Part shown: piece after piece, positions 31,645 through 41,317 of the stretch
Numbering within the stretch: position 1 is the first letter of the stretch
How the letters are laid out: each line of letters opens with the position of its first letter
NCBI RefSeq assembly: GCF_000210295.1
Contig: NC_026740.1
Span: 1,247,691-1,311,690, forward strand
Length of the DNA stretch: 64,000 nucleotides
DNA from: Trypanosoma brucei gambiense DAL972
Taxonomy: Eukaryota > Euglenozoa > Kinetoplastea > Trypanosomatida > Trypanosomatidae
Direction: 5' to 3'
Notes under the pieces: model-generated
The model's database searches: none
The model's input: the letters and a program-made list of their open reading frames with translations, nothing else
Told to the model about the DNA's origin: nothing
Program-made: the position numbers and the translations under genes

Positions 31645-33045
31645 TTATACTTTCTCAGCTCTACGCAAGTCATAAACTGGAGGAGCCACATCCTGCTCCA
31701 CTACCTCATTGTACATGTGTGGACTCCAGCTAAGCAAGTGTGGATAAAAGATATAATTTTGTCCACTGCGCTCGCGCTGCACGCGTTTCGAAAGACACCT
31801 TTCGATACTCTCTTCCGAAACTACAATTTGAGTACCATCGATTAACTTCAAGTATTGTAGCGTTCGCATGACATCCGCTTCCGACATGAACGTTGCTTGC
31901 ACAAGATAGTCCAGTGTGACGCAGTGACTTTCCTCAATCGCGCGAGCAAGGGTTGAAACGATCGTGTCGCCCCAGTATCCCAGGTAAAGCTTCTCCCCCA
32001 GGTCGCTCAGCGGCTTCTCAGGTGAGCCTATTTTCCCCTCGCGACGAGACAGTTCATAGCTAAGTTCAATGAGAAACCGCCCTATCCCACGACTCTGGAA
32101 CTGTGGCAGTACGAGTATGCAAGAGAGATTGTACATCTCCGGTGTCGTCTTCTCTTTGCTGAAGTAGCCAAGCACTTCCAAACCATGTGGTTGTATACTG
32201 CAGAGCACGTAAAACAGAAAGGGCGTCATGTCATGATCAAGAGCTTTATGGTCAAGGAACAGTTTGGATAGAAGGGCCAAGTGCTCGCAAAATGTGGGCT
32301 CAGCTACTCCATCAATCTCTACCACGGTGAGATTCCGTATGGGATCGCGATATATTTCATTTCCCGGTGGAAAGCGGGAGCAAACTAGACGGACGTGGCG
32401 CAACACATCTTCATGTTCCGAAAAGGGCTGTAAGCAAAAGGGACATATATGAAGCACAAAAGATGTAAAAGCAACGGAAGAACGCAGAGCATTATCGCGA
32501 CTACCTTGGCGCAGTTGTAGCTCCATGTCACCTGTGAAGTATTCTGCGTTCTGCTTGAAGCCTTGCTGCACCTGCGGTCGCGCAAGATGGTACGGCGAGA
32601 AGTACCACGTCTCCACTTCATATGGGCCCATGCAAATACGTTGAACATTCTTCGGTCGATAAAAAAACGAACTCTCCTTCCGCGTTCTGGTAGTTGTTAC
32701 CTTATCACAATTTGGTGTCGCACCTCGCTTTGCTGCGGAACCTGCCGTAGCGCCGTTGGATCCACTCTCCTCCTGCTCTGCCACCAAACGGCTTTGCCCA
32801 CGCGTGGTGATGCCGCAGCCTGTTGGCTTACTCACCTGCTGTTTGTCCGCCTGCCGGCCTTGTCTCCGCTCCCTCAATGCGCTACCGGGGAGCCAACGGT
32901 CCATGCGACTGTCCTGTTCCACGTAGTGAACGTAGTACAGAAGCTGCCCCGTGTGCGCATCATGTGCAACCTCTTGTATAATAGCGGCATGAAATGTTTC
33001 GTGGAGTGTCGCATAAACCTTCTGCCGCACCTCAAACATTACCAT
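31645..33045 (-). CDS. MYST-family histone acetyltransferase HAT1
   Basis: A 466-residue MYST acetyltransferase. An N-terminal chromo-barrel-like module (about 10-55; YYVHYVEQDSRMDRWLP) is followed by a disordered linker. The MYST domain begins with YEVETWYFSPYHLARP, then a C2HC zinc finger (Cys 201, Cys 204, His 217, Cys 222), the catalytic cysteine in NLSCILVLP (309) and the acetyl-CoA loop QSRGIG (317-322), then SPEKPLSDLG with its conserved Glu context. All key residues are present. In T. brucei HAT1 has been linked to telomeric silencing, histone H4/H2A.Z acetylation and transcription start regions. The frame is open upstream to GTG at 33129; I take the first ATG. A four-codon upstream ORF may exist in a longer leader. 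Confidence 0.93.
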   Translation of the reverse strand: MVMFEVRQKVYATLHETFHAAIIQEVAHDAHTGQLLYYVHYVEQDSRMDRWLPGSALRERRQGRQADKQQVSKPTGCGITTRGQSRLVAEQEESGSNGATAGSAAKRGATPNCDKVTTTRTRKESSFFYRPKNVQRICMGPYEVETWYFSPYHLARPQVQQGFKQNAEYFTGDMELQLRQGSRDNALRSSVAFTSFVLHICPFCLQPFSEHEDVLRHVRLVCSRFPPGNEIYRDPIRNLTVVEIDGVAEPTFCEHLALLSKLFLDHKALDHDMTPFLFYVLCSIQPHGLEVLGYFSKEKTTPEMYNLSCILVLPQFQSRGIGRFLIELSYELSRREGKIGSPEKPLSDLGEKLYLGYWGDTIVSTLARAIEESHCVTLDYLVQATFMSEADVMRTLQYLKLIDGTQIVVSEESIERCLSKRVQRERSGQNYIFYPHLLSWSPHMYNEVVEQDVAPPVYDLRRAEKV

Positions 33046-33511
33046 GTCCAAAGGTGTGACACCTGGTTCTTTCTTCCTGTAGGTTCCCCTCTTCACTCTG
33101 TGGTCCGATAACTTTGGTTTCCTCGCCACCTATTTGTCACCCATGAAAAAACAACAGACGATGTTAGCGCGCACGACCACGTGAAGTTGTAAATTTTAAC
33201 CAGATAGGGTGGAGAAGAAAGAACGTTTTTTTTTTTTTTTAAAGTCCTAACGTCGCAGGAACAAGGCGAGGTAACAGTGACGGTTGATAGGACTGCATCA
33301 CAACACCAGAGGTAGTACATCATCTATGTATGCACGATGCACCGCCCCAAGGTAGTGATGGGGTCCAAAATTTAATATTTCTCCTATTTGTTTATTGATT
33401 ATTTATACCAATGCCGACCTTTAATAGCCTGAGCTCCTCAACCTTCACACATCCAATCGGGTAGCGTTGTGTTTAACTCATATTCTGTTTAATTCCCCTC
33501 CACATACAGAC

Positions 33512-33542
33512 ATACACACACACACATATATATATATATATA
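33512..33542. repeat. CA and TA compound microsatellite
   Basis: CA units run into nine TA units. Confidence 0.9.
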
Positions 33543-33978
33543 TTACACCATTTCCACCCACCTCACATCGCGCTTTTAATAGTTCATACGATTATTTTCC
33601 TTCAAATTTCTCTATAAAGAAATCCCTCTCCCATTTACCCACGCGATCTTTCGCGAGGAATAAAGGGAGATACAATATGTGTATTTCTGTACCCGAGTGT
33701 GCGCATATGTTTGAGTTCAACTTTTAACTTCTCTTTAATTTATTTGTATTCGACATACATATTGTTTTTGTGCACATCACTTCGCAGAAGCAAGAAGAAT
33801 GTACTTTCCGAGGCATTGTTTTTCTATTTAGAAGTCATACACGTGGTAGAGAAGCCAAATAAAGTAAAAAAAGAAGTAAACAAAGGACCCAATTGTAATA
33901 TTAACTCACGCCCACACTATTAATGATAATGAAATGACAAATAAGATAAGATAAAGAGCGTGAAAATAAGAAGGTTGG

Positions 33979-33995
33979 TATATATATATATATAT
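33979..33995. repeat. (TA)8 microsatellite
   Basis: Perfect TA tract. Confidence 0.9.
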
Positions 33996-35166
33996 TCTTA
34001 CAAGGATTTTTTCCCCATCCTTTTCCTTCGCCAATATTAAATCATTACAAAAGACAAGTAAACGTTTCTGCTTTATGTCCTTACCAGTATTTAAATTCTC
34101 GGACTCGTTCAATTTCTCGTTGCATTCACTTCGCTTCTGTCAGTTCACCTTCTGCTTTCTTTTCCTTTCCTCCCCCTTTCTCTCCCTCTTACTCATCCTT
34201 TTCACAAAACATAACATAACAAAACCATAAAACCGTTGTGTGAACCGAAATGAATAAACACCCACGGATACCTTACAGTACCAAACGGCATTCCGTACAA
34301 AAACAGCAAATACTTCGAAATGTCACCATCAAACGAACACACAACAAAAGGAAAAGAAGAAAAAAGGAGAGTCAAGGAAGGAAGAAAAGGAATGGGACAG
34401 ATTCTACAGAAAGGAAACAGCACAATATAAAATGAAAAAAAGAAAAAAGAAGCCCCACACCCGGTTAGTCCGAGATAATCTTTGTTCGAAGAGTAAAACC
34501 GCGATTGTGACATGCGCAAGGGAAAGGAACGGGGTTGAATGGTCTACATACATTGTAACATTAAATGGGGAGAGTAGTCGGCGAAAAATGAAAAAAACAA
34601 ATGAAGCAACAGCAAAAACAGTAGCCGTAGCGACGGAAGTGCTCTTGAGAAAAATATAGTTCAGTTGATCATGGAGGAAGGGATGTATGCAAACTTGAAG
34701 GCACGCGTGGATATACGCACACGAAACTTACAAACAAATACAAAAATCATGCATACACATACATCGCGACAAAGGTGAAGTAACCTCCCGCACCCTTTTT
34801 CTTTCTTTTTTTTCTTCTTTGTTGAATTCATTACCGGTTCTACTTCATTCTCCCACGCGAACAGAACCTCACCTTCCGCCTCCTCGCTTCGCCTTAAAAA
34901 CCTAAAACTTTCCTACGAATTACCCATTTATGTGTGCACTGCAGTGCTTTGACCCTCATTCTTATATTCATATGTATACATATATTTTTTAAATTCTGCT
35001 CCTTCCGTTTTTCAAGACGAAAGCAGAGCCTCAGAACTTATGTACCTCTCATCCGTGCCTACAACCATTTCATCTTTTTTAAAACTTAGTTTTATTTTCC
35101 CCTTTCCACGCTCGACCACCAGCCTGCACTACCAGGAGCCGCTGCGCTATCTCAACCAAAAAAAAA

Positions 35167-35187
35167 AATAATAATAATAATAATAAA
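35167..35187. repeat. (AAT)n microsatellite
   Basis: Six AAT units after an A run. Confidence 0.85.
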
Positions 35188-35536
35188 TAAAATTATATAT
35201 ATCTTTTTTTCATTTTAAGAAGGAAACTCAATATCGACCTTCTAAAACAAAAACAAAAACAAAAGAAACACACAAATAAACGTTTGCGACTTCCTCCTCC
35301 CTCAACCACACACATACCCGCACCTTTCCCTTACCTCGTCACCAACACTTAGCTACACAAGCTGTTCACACGTTACCTGCGGTAACCTCGGCCCCACGCA
35401 CAGAACCACGCAGGTCCAAATGACAAATATATTTTGATGTGTCTTTTTTTTAAAAAAAGAAGGATTCTCGTCGAATACCGGGGACATGCGATGTGTCGCT
35501 GGAAAGAGGGCGGTGAAACGCCCTTTCTTGTCCTCC

Positions 35537-36610
35537 TTACGCGACATATTCTACGATATCCCGTAGCGCCTTGAGGAACATTTCATTGTCCACTTTAGTG
35601 ATAACATTGCAGTTGCGCCAGCGACCCTTTTTCGCCATGGACTGTTCCGTGCCATACCAATCGATGCATGTCGCCCCCCTTGTTTCCCTTCCATGCAATT
35701 CGACAGTTACGTATGTGAGGAAGCTGTCGAGTACACTTTCGGGGCGGATGGCAACCAGCACAGCTACAGCGTCCGGAACAACGCACGTAACATCTTGCGT
35801 TGCCTCAGCGTCACCGGTGTCTGCTCTTGTGCCATCATCGTGAATACGAGTGAATGCCTCCAAACGCTGAAACAGTTTTTCAATAAACTCCTGCCATTTG
35901 TTTTGATTTACCGCCACGCGGCCATTGGGAGTCGATTCTCTGTTCACCAACTTATCATAAAACCCCCACGTCATGGGGGAGTTAACAGTTACCTCCCAAT
36001 TAACCAACTGTACCGGACACTTCCACCCCTTGTGCTGCAGCACCACGACCCCCGCTTCCGGATCGCAGTGGCTGTTAAACTCAGCCGCCATGTTGGAGTT
36101 GCCCTTGCTTTCACTGGTGCCGTTCATGATGACAATGCCAGGTATCGTATCTGTCCCAAGTTTGGAAAACAAATCGGGGTTCAAACGAAGGGCCAATGCC
36201 ACATTTGTAAGGGGGCCCAACGCAACCAACTGGTACACCACATCATCTGACGGCTCTGCCTCCTCAAGTATTTTCAGTATCTCCAGTGCGGCATGTCTTT
36301 TAGGTTGAAGAGCCACACGCTGAGATGGTGGAAATCCCGCATCACCAAAGCCGTCCGAGCCGAAACCGCCCCACTGCACAGTCTCCCGCTCCCCCACGAG
36401 GGGTCCCTCTGCCCCACGAAAAAACGGTATATCTGCGTCATACAAATCCAGAAGTTTGCCGATATTTTCCATACCTTGGTTAACCTCCACATTTCCCCAC
36501 ACAACAGTGATGGCAATGACTTCCACATCAGGCTGTGTCATAGCCAACATGATGGCTATGGCATCGTCACCGCCACAATCGGTGTCAATGATAAGTTTTC
36601 GATGAACCAT
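35537..36610 (-). CDS. Inosine-guanosine-type nucleoside hydrolase
   Basis: A 357-residue enzyme of the inosine-uridine nucleoside hydrolase family. The N-terminal calcium-binding signature is IIDTDCGGDDAIAI (Asp 10, Asp 15, Asp 16), and a second metal/ribose-binding block EFNSHCDPEAGVVVL carries the conserved Asn and Asp. It splits purine nucleosides into base and ribose, feeding purine salvage in an organism that cannot make purines de novo. The Cys in DCGGDD in place of the more usual DPGxDD agrees with the trypanosomal inosine-guanosine subgroup, which is why I favour that specificity. Length is normal and the ATG at 36610 gives the canonical N-terminus. No targeting signal is visible. 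Confidence 0.93.
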   Translation of the reverse strand: MVHRKLIIDTDCGGDDAIAIMLAMTQPDVEVIAITVVWGNVEVNQGMENIGKLLDLYDADIPFFRGAEGPLVGERETVQWGGFGSDGFGDAGFPPSQRVALQPKRHAALEILKILEEAEPSDDVVYQLVALGPLTNVALALRLNPDLFSKLGTDTIPGIVIMNGTSESKGNSNMAAEFNSHCDPEAGVVVLQHKGWKCPVQLVNWEVTVNSPMTWGFYDKLVNRESTPNGRVAVNQNKWQEFIEKLFQRLEAFTRIHDDGTRADTGDAEATQDVTCVVPDAVAVLVAIRPESVLDSFLTYVTVELHGRETRGATCIDWYGTEQSMAKKGRWRNCNVITKVDNEMFLKALRDIVEYVA

Positions 36611-38091
36611 TATTTAATGTATCGTCCAAACAAAAATGTCAACTCTAACGATGAATATCAAGCAGTACAAAACAAAAAAGAGAAGAGAAGAGGAAAGAAA
36701 TCATATGGAAGCTCCTTGTCTTTCCTCTTCTGTCCCTCTTGACCCGTCTACTTCCCAGTTTCTACGCTTACGTTAGGCAGAAGTATCGTTCACCGAAGGG
36801 TCTTAATCAAGCTGAAGTTGCTTTACGCTGATTAGCCAACCTTTACAAATACGGTAACATCCACCTGGAAAACAAAAATAATGTATACACACTCACATAT
36901 GTACTGGCGCACGGTACAATTATTTATGGCATAGCAAAACTTTTGTGCCACATGCGATGATCAATAGGTCGAACATTAAAATTTAAAAAATCGCTACATG
37001 TGCGACAAGACAACAAAGATGGCAAAGCTTTCCTTACAAACCAAATTCACGCGCGCGCAATCACCTCCGTCATCGGCACGACAGGCCCCTTCGACCCCCC
37101 CCCCCAAAAAAAAAAAAAATGCGCCCTCAGCTCCAACACAATCATCTCATCACTCAGGTGACGCGACGGATGACCCAACGACTTACCAACACACGTTTTC
37201 ATCAGCTCTGACTATTTGATTTCTTTTCCCCTTCACACACAACTCCTCAATTGTCTCGATATGTTCCCTTTTTCCCCTCCAGACCACCTCCATGCGTTAT
37301 TAACCCAGCAGGCACTCAACGCCTCCACGTAACAAATGCTGAAGGCAGTGTTAAAACTGTAAGACATCTTCACAAATACCTGAAACAGTTGATGATGGCC
37401 TCCGAATGGCACACAACTTCGACGGTGGTGGTGGGATGGTACTTGGAGGCGAAGACACAAAATATATGGTAACACAAAAGCGCCACTACGTGCAGCTTCG
37501 GTGGGGAAGTGGTGGGTGAGTACTGCAACTCAAGCAACCAACGAAGGGAGCGCTCAAAGGGATACAAAAAGTTGTGCTCAAACTTTTTGCGGATGCTCAG
37601 ACTCCTAGCGGAAAGAAACCCAAAAGTAACACGCAGACGCGCACGTGCCACCGAAGTGGATACCATAACCTGAGGCGCCCTCCACAGCCCCTCTAACGCT
37701 GCAGCACAGAACACATATTTACGTATCACCTCATTGGAACGCTTTCAATGCACATGACCCAATCAACAGACGCTACTGATGAAACTCACTTTTATTACCA
37801 ACGAATTAACGGTCACCTATTGCGTGGAGCACAAGAAATTCTCTTCAAAAAGTAAAACCGGTAAATAAGGGAGGAAATGCACTTCATAAAAGGGAAATAG
37901 CACGTTACGCATCGCTACTCTGCAAAACAAATCTAATCAAAACATACATATATGAAATTCTTGAGGTCTATGAGGCCAATGGCAAGAGGAGAGCAAAAAA
38001 AGTATGGGGTGTATAGTGCCTCTATAGAACCGACTTCTGCACCAGCACTGAGCACGTTATCGGTAACGATGGTGGACATATTCGACGTATT
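36611..38091. other. Spacer between repeat-gene region and nucleoside hydrolase
   Basis: Mostly non-coding, with a C/A run at about 37097-37119. One small minus-strand frame (37370-37666) is listed separately as a weak candidate. The rest shows nothing. Confidence 0.5.
37370..37666 (-). CDS. Possible small protein, 98 residues
   Basis: A weak candidate. From the first ATG the N-terminus is Arg/Ser-rich without acidic residues for over 25 positions (MVSTSVARARLRVTFGFLSA), which looks like a mitochondrial presequence, followed by FEHNFLYPFERSLRWLLELQ. The C-terminal half is hydrophobic and Cys-rich and less protein-like. It lies on the coding strand of the array in an otherwise empty 1.5-kb spacer. 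The upstream sequence has a TGTGCTGCAG that could be a weak acceptor, but no strong pyrimidine tract. Could be chance. Confidence 0.3.
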   Translation of the reverse strand: MVSTSVARARLRVTFGFLSARSLSIRKKFEHNFLYPFERSLRWLLELQYSPTTSPPKLHVVALLCYHIFCVFASKYHPTTTVEVVCHSEAIINCFRYL

Positions 38092-38844
38092 CTAGTGCTG
38101 ACGCCGTCTCATTCCACGCAAACGGTAGTTCTCGTACAAACACTCCTGCGGATACTTCCCGCCGTACCGCCAAAGAAGATAACCGCCGTCCGCCGACGAT
38201 GGGCGCCTTTGGCCTTTGCGTGAAGCAGAAGCACCTCTCTTCTCATGCCTTGAAGTCCTTCTCTGCTCTTGAAGTACCTGCTGTATTTGTTCATACGTTG
38301 ACTTTGGGAAATCTCTTGCCGCCATAGATGTTGACCTCTTTGTTGATTTTGGGGGATTCGGGGACCGGCGCTCCTCCACGTTAGATGGCGTACCAGCACG
38401 CGCAGCACGTAAAAACCTCTCCCTAGAGCGACAATCCGATCGATTAATTCTTTCCTTCGCATCCTCGACTGCACGCCGGTGCCTTGAGGGGTGCTGCAGT
38501 CCCTCAGCAAAGTTGTCTGTGCCGTAGTGCGGGGACTGGATAAACGTAAAAGTCGTTCCGTCCTCATTGGCAAGTAGTCCCACATCGTGACGCCCAAGAG
38601 ACTGCACGGAAGTCGCAACATTCGTCAACATTGTAGCCACGTCGCATCGGCTTAAGAAAAACAAACGACCCGCAAGCGTCTTCACCACCTCCTCAGGTTC
38701 TCGATTGTGGTCTCCTGAAGCACTGGCGAGTTCCCGAAGCGCGGCCCGCTCCAACTCCCGCTTCTGCTCCTCTGACAACTCAGGAGGCCGGGCCGCGCCC
38801 CCAGCAGGATGAAAACCGGACGGCAGGTACTGCGAAGGAAGCAA
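38092..38844 (-). CDS. Hypothetical protein, downstream part of the repeat gene
   Basis: Protein-like frame of about 250 codons, helical and charged at its start (SEEQKRELERAALRELASAS), with a conserved-looking C-terminus (YLLWRYGGKYPQECLYENY). The first ATG is far inside (38631, giving 179 residues), yet the protein-like sequence begins well before it, and the frame stays open leftward of no start codon through the whole upstream repeat. This suggests that it is the C-terminal part of the repeat protein encoded in the adjacent frame, separated by a one-base frame break or assembly error between about 38845 and 38917. Alternatively a CTTCCTTCGCAG at about 38832-38843 acts as a splice acceptor and the short ATG form is used. 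No family recognised. Confidence 0.55.
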   Translation of the reverse strand: MLPSQYLPSGFHPAGGAARPPELSEEQKRELERAALRELASASGDHNREPEEVVKTLAGRLFFLSRCDVATMLTNVATSVQSLGRHDVGLLANEDGTTFTFIQSPHYGTDNFAEGLQHPSRHRRAVEDAKERINRSDCRSRERFLRAARAGTPSNVEERRSPNPPKSTKRSTSMAARDFPKSTYEQIQQVLQEQRRTSRHEKRGASASRKGQRRPSSADGGYLLWRYGGKYPQECLYENYRLRGMRRRQH

Positions 38845-39598
38845 GCAAACCTTTGGATGGTACGCCCTGATGAAACAGGGGAGATGTTGCCTGAACAGTT
38901 CCCGCCGCCATTGGTGGTTGTGGGACCGCTGCCATTGGAGGTTGTGGAACTGCTGCCATTGGTGGTTGTGGAACCGCTGCCATTGGTGGTTGTGGAACCG
39001 CTGCCATTGGTGGTTGTGGAACTGCTGCCATTGGAGGTTGTGGAACTGCTGCCATTGGTGGTTGTGGAACCGCTGCCATTGGTGGTTGTGGGACCGCTGC
39101 CATTGGAGGTTGTGGAACTGCTGCCATTGGTGGTTGTGGAACCGCTGCCATTGGTGGTTGTGGAACCGCTGCCATTGGTGGTTGTGGAACTGCTGCCATT
39201 GGTGGTTGTGGGACTGCTGCCATTGGAGGTTGTGGAACTGCTGCCATTGGTGGTTGTGGAACCGCTGCCATTGGTGGTTGTGGAACTGCTGCCATTGGTG
39301 GTTGTGGAACTGCTGCCATTGGTGGTTGTGGGACTGCTGCCATTGGTGGTTGTGGAACTGCTGCCATTGGTGGTTGTGGAACTGCTGCCATTGGTGGTTG
39401 TGGGACTGCTGCCATTGGTGGTTGTGGAACTGCTGCCATTGGTGGTTGTGGAACTGCTGCCATTGGTGGTTGTGGGACTGCTGCCATTGGTGGTTGTGGG
39501 ACTGCTGCCATTGGTGGTTGTGGGACTGCTGCCATTGGTGGTTGTGGGACTCCTGCCATTGGTGGTTGTGGAACTGCTGCCAACGGAGGGTCCGGCAT
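38780..39598 (-). CDS. Octapeptide-repeat protein (PPMAAVPQ)n
   Basis: A 272-residue frame from the ATG at 39598: MPD, then 28 units of the octapeptide PPMAAVPQ, then about 45 unique residues ending at 38780. The first unit has Leu for Met and the second Gly for Ala; the others are identical. Such Pro/Ala/Gln arrays are usually extended and disordered. The 24-bp unit lacks stops in all six frames, so openness alone is weak evidence. The ATG position and agreement of strand favour this frame. Its tail overlaps the following protein-like frame, so the true product is probably a fusion. Function unknown. Confidence 0.5.
   Translation of the reverse strand: MPDPPLAAVPQPPMAGVPQPPMAAVPQPPMAAVPQPPMAAVPQPPMAAVPQPPMAAVPQPPMAAVPQPPMAAVPQPPMAAVPQPPMAAVPQPPMAAVPQPPMAAVPQPPMAAVPQPPMAAVPQPPMAAVPQPPMAAVPQPPMAAVPQPPMAAVPQPPMAAVPQPPMAAVPQPPMAAVPQPPMAAVPQPPMAAVPQPPMAAVPQPPMAAVPQPPMAAVPQPPMAAVPQPPMAAGTVQATSPLFHQGVPSKGLLASFAVPAVRFSSCWGRGPAS
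38918..39589. repeat. 24-bp minisatellite, 28 units
   Basis: Tandem 24-bp units (plus strand CTGCCATTGGTGGTTGTGGA plus four more bases), 672 bp in all. Units differ at two main positions: C/T in ACCGCTG versus ACTGCTG, and G/A in the GGA/GAA step, plus GGTGGT versus GGAGGT. All frequent variants are synonymous or nearly so in the octapeptide frame. Confidence 0.97.
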
Positions 39599-39662
39599 TG
39601 TCACAAAAAATCTTAAGGACACTCTATGACCCCTATGACGTACACAAGTATCAAGGTTGGAG

Positions 39663-39685
39663 TATATATATATATATATATATAT
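39663..39685. repeat. (TA)11 microsatellite
   Basis: TA tract about 65 bp upstream of the repeat gene's ATG. Confidence 0.9.
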
Positions 39686-39853
39686 TTATGGGAAGAAAGT
39701 AAATAAGAAGCCTCAGTAAATTCAACACGACAAAAAAGTGGGTACAAGGTCGATCAGATGGAAACAATACCGAGTACAAGCTGCGCAAGTAATTAAGCAT
39801 ATCGATATTGTGTGTTGTTAGCGCAAACGAATCCTGCTACGCGTGCTATAGGG

Positions 39854-41317
39854 TTATCCTCCTTCATCGTACTGGATACTAGTCAGTTTCCCCGAGTCAT
39901 ACGCCTTTTTAGTGATGGGATCGCGAAGGATCTTATACGCAAGAATTATCTTTTGCATTCTACTCCTACTTATTTCATCATTTTCACCTGTGTTAGACAC
40001 ATCCGGGTGGTGCCGCCTGGCCGCTTCGCGGAAAGCCACAGCTACGTCCTTTGAAGTTGCAGAAAACTCCCGACCACTCAAACCAAGTAACTTGTAGTAT
40101 CCTAGTGGGTCAACATTCTCCAAATCAGTACGCCGCCTCTCCTTTGGGTTGACGTGTCGTCCACGGCGAGCTTCGTCACGAGCAGCTTCTTCCTTCACCC
40201 TTTGCTCAAAACTCTCTTTTTTACGAGCTTGGCGCCGCAGTTCCTCCCGATACTCGTATTCCTCACGCTCCTCATCTTCAGGCGACCAACGGTAGCCTTG
40301 CTGATCAGAGGTGAAGTGCAACATCCCCGCCGTTTTCAACTCCGCCATCTGGTTTGTCTGCTCCCGAAGGAAACACATCGCCATCAAAAACTGTTGGACA
40401 CGTAGTGATAGTGCAGCTGCGAAAATAGAGGCTGTAGTTGCAACACCAGGTTCGACCACTGTGGCGGAGGCTATTAGCGTAACAGCGCTAAAGAGCAGTG
40501 CTACGCCCGATTTACCACGTTTTGTGAGGTGTAAGACGGGACCAGCAACTTTACCAGTAGCACCACACACAAAAGTGGGACACTGTGTAGATGAGTTTCC
40601 CGTTGTAACCGTAAACCGCAACATTGGGAGAAAAACAGGACGAATGGAAATACTTTCCTTGTAAATACCGGTAAGGGTCACATTGCTTCTTACGAATGAG
40701 CCGTGGAACTTGACCAGTTCCTGATCGATACGCCGAAGAACGGTATCTCTTGTCAGACGGGAGTCCAAAATGGTAAGCGCTGTGGCCGTCGACATCGCAA
40801 AGGGTATGATTTTGGGATGCACCTCCATTTCCTCTAGCTCTTTTAGCAACTCGAAACGTGAGATAAGCATGGAGGGAACATGTGTTCCAACAACACAACG
40901 CTCCACCAGCGACAGTGGGTGAACGTACGACGCAGATACTTGATTGGATGGGTGGTGCTCACCAAACGGGTAGCTGAACTGGTAGTTCGGTCCCTCAACC
41001 CAAACAAGGCAATGCTGCTGCGTTAAGTACGCAGGATCCCTCTGTAGAATTTCAGCACGGAAACTCCCACCGGCTGCCGTCGCTGCGAGCCAGAAAGGCA
41101 TCATGTACCGTTCGACACTGTGAACACGCACCGTAGCGCCATGGTGACGACATACAGCATCCAGAGCCTCTGCCTCGCCAATGTGAAACGGGATGCCACA
41201 CGCCTTTTTAACGATGCGGGTGTTTTTTGCTTCTAATTGGTCCAGTGACCGAGCAAAAGTAGAAACTTTGTTTTCACCGGATCCAGGGGGGGCCTGCTCT
41301 TCAAAGAGCCCCATCAT
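39854..41317 (-). CDS. J-domain protein with C-terminal J domain
   Basis: A 487-residue protein whose J domain is at the extreme C-terminus (about 415-483): DPLGYYKLLGLS, then helix II with RRHHPDVSN, which holds the HPD that triggers Hsp70 ATP hydrolysis, and KILRDPITKKAYDSG. A charged Glu/Arg helix (about 345-410) precedes it. The upstream ~330 residues contain two hydrophobic stretches (around VALLFSAVTLIASATVV and TTASIFAAALSL) that may be membrane segments. This places it with type III J proteins, possibly in an organelle membrane. The frame is open to GTG at 41578 with an ATG at 41383. I choose the double ATG at 41317 because an acceptor (CTCCCTTTGTTATGTGCAG) lies directly upstream. Confidence 0.88.
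   Translation of the reverse strand: MMGLFEEQAPPGSGENKVSTFARSLDQLEAKNTRIVKKACGIPFHIGEAEALDAVCRHHGATVRVHSVERYMMPFWLAATAAGGSFRAEILQRDPAYLTQQHCLVWVEGPNYQFSYPFGEHHPSNQVSASYVHPLSLVERCVVGTHVPSMLISRFELLKELEEMEVHPKIIPFAMSTATALTILDSRLTRDTVLRRIDQELVKFHGSFVRSNVTLTGIYKESISIRPVFLPMLRFTVTTGNSSTQCPTFVCGATGKVAGPVLHLTKRGKSGVALLFSAVTLIASATVVEPGVATTASIFAAALSLRVQQFLMAMCFLREQTNQMAELKTAGMLHFTSDQQGYRWSPEDEEREEYEYREELRRQARKKESFEQRVKEEAARDEARRGRHVNPKERRRTDLENVDPLGYYKLLGLSGREFSATSKDVAVAFREAARRHHPDVSNTGENDEISRSRMQKIILAYKILRDPITKKAYDSGKLTSIQYDEGG

Larger units (their letters stand above)
33046..35536. other. 2.5-kb spacer between nucleoside hydrolase and HAT1
   Basis: No gene seen. CA/TA repeats at about 33512-33542, TA tract at about 33979-33995, AAT repeat at about 35167-35187, and many T-, A- and C/T-rich tracts. 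The small frames begin with TTG/GTG or encode low-complexity peptides. It should contain the hydrolase 3' UTR and the HAT1 leader, and is the longest spacer between two genes of the array. Confidence 0.6.

Noticed and set aside
38809..39702. Long plus-strand frames (VVVELLPL and HWWLWNCC repeats) across the minisatellite
   Set aside because: The 24-bp unit has no stop in any of six frames, so the frames are a by-product of the repeat. They run against the direction of every other gene.
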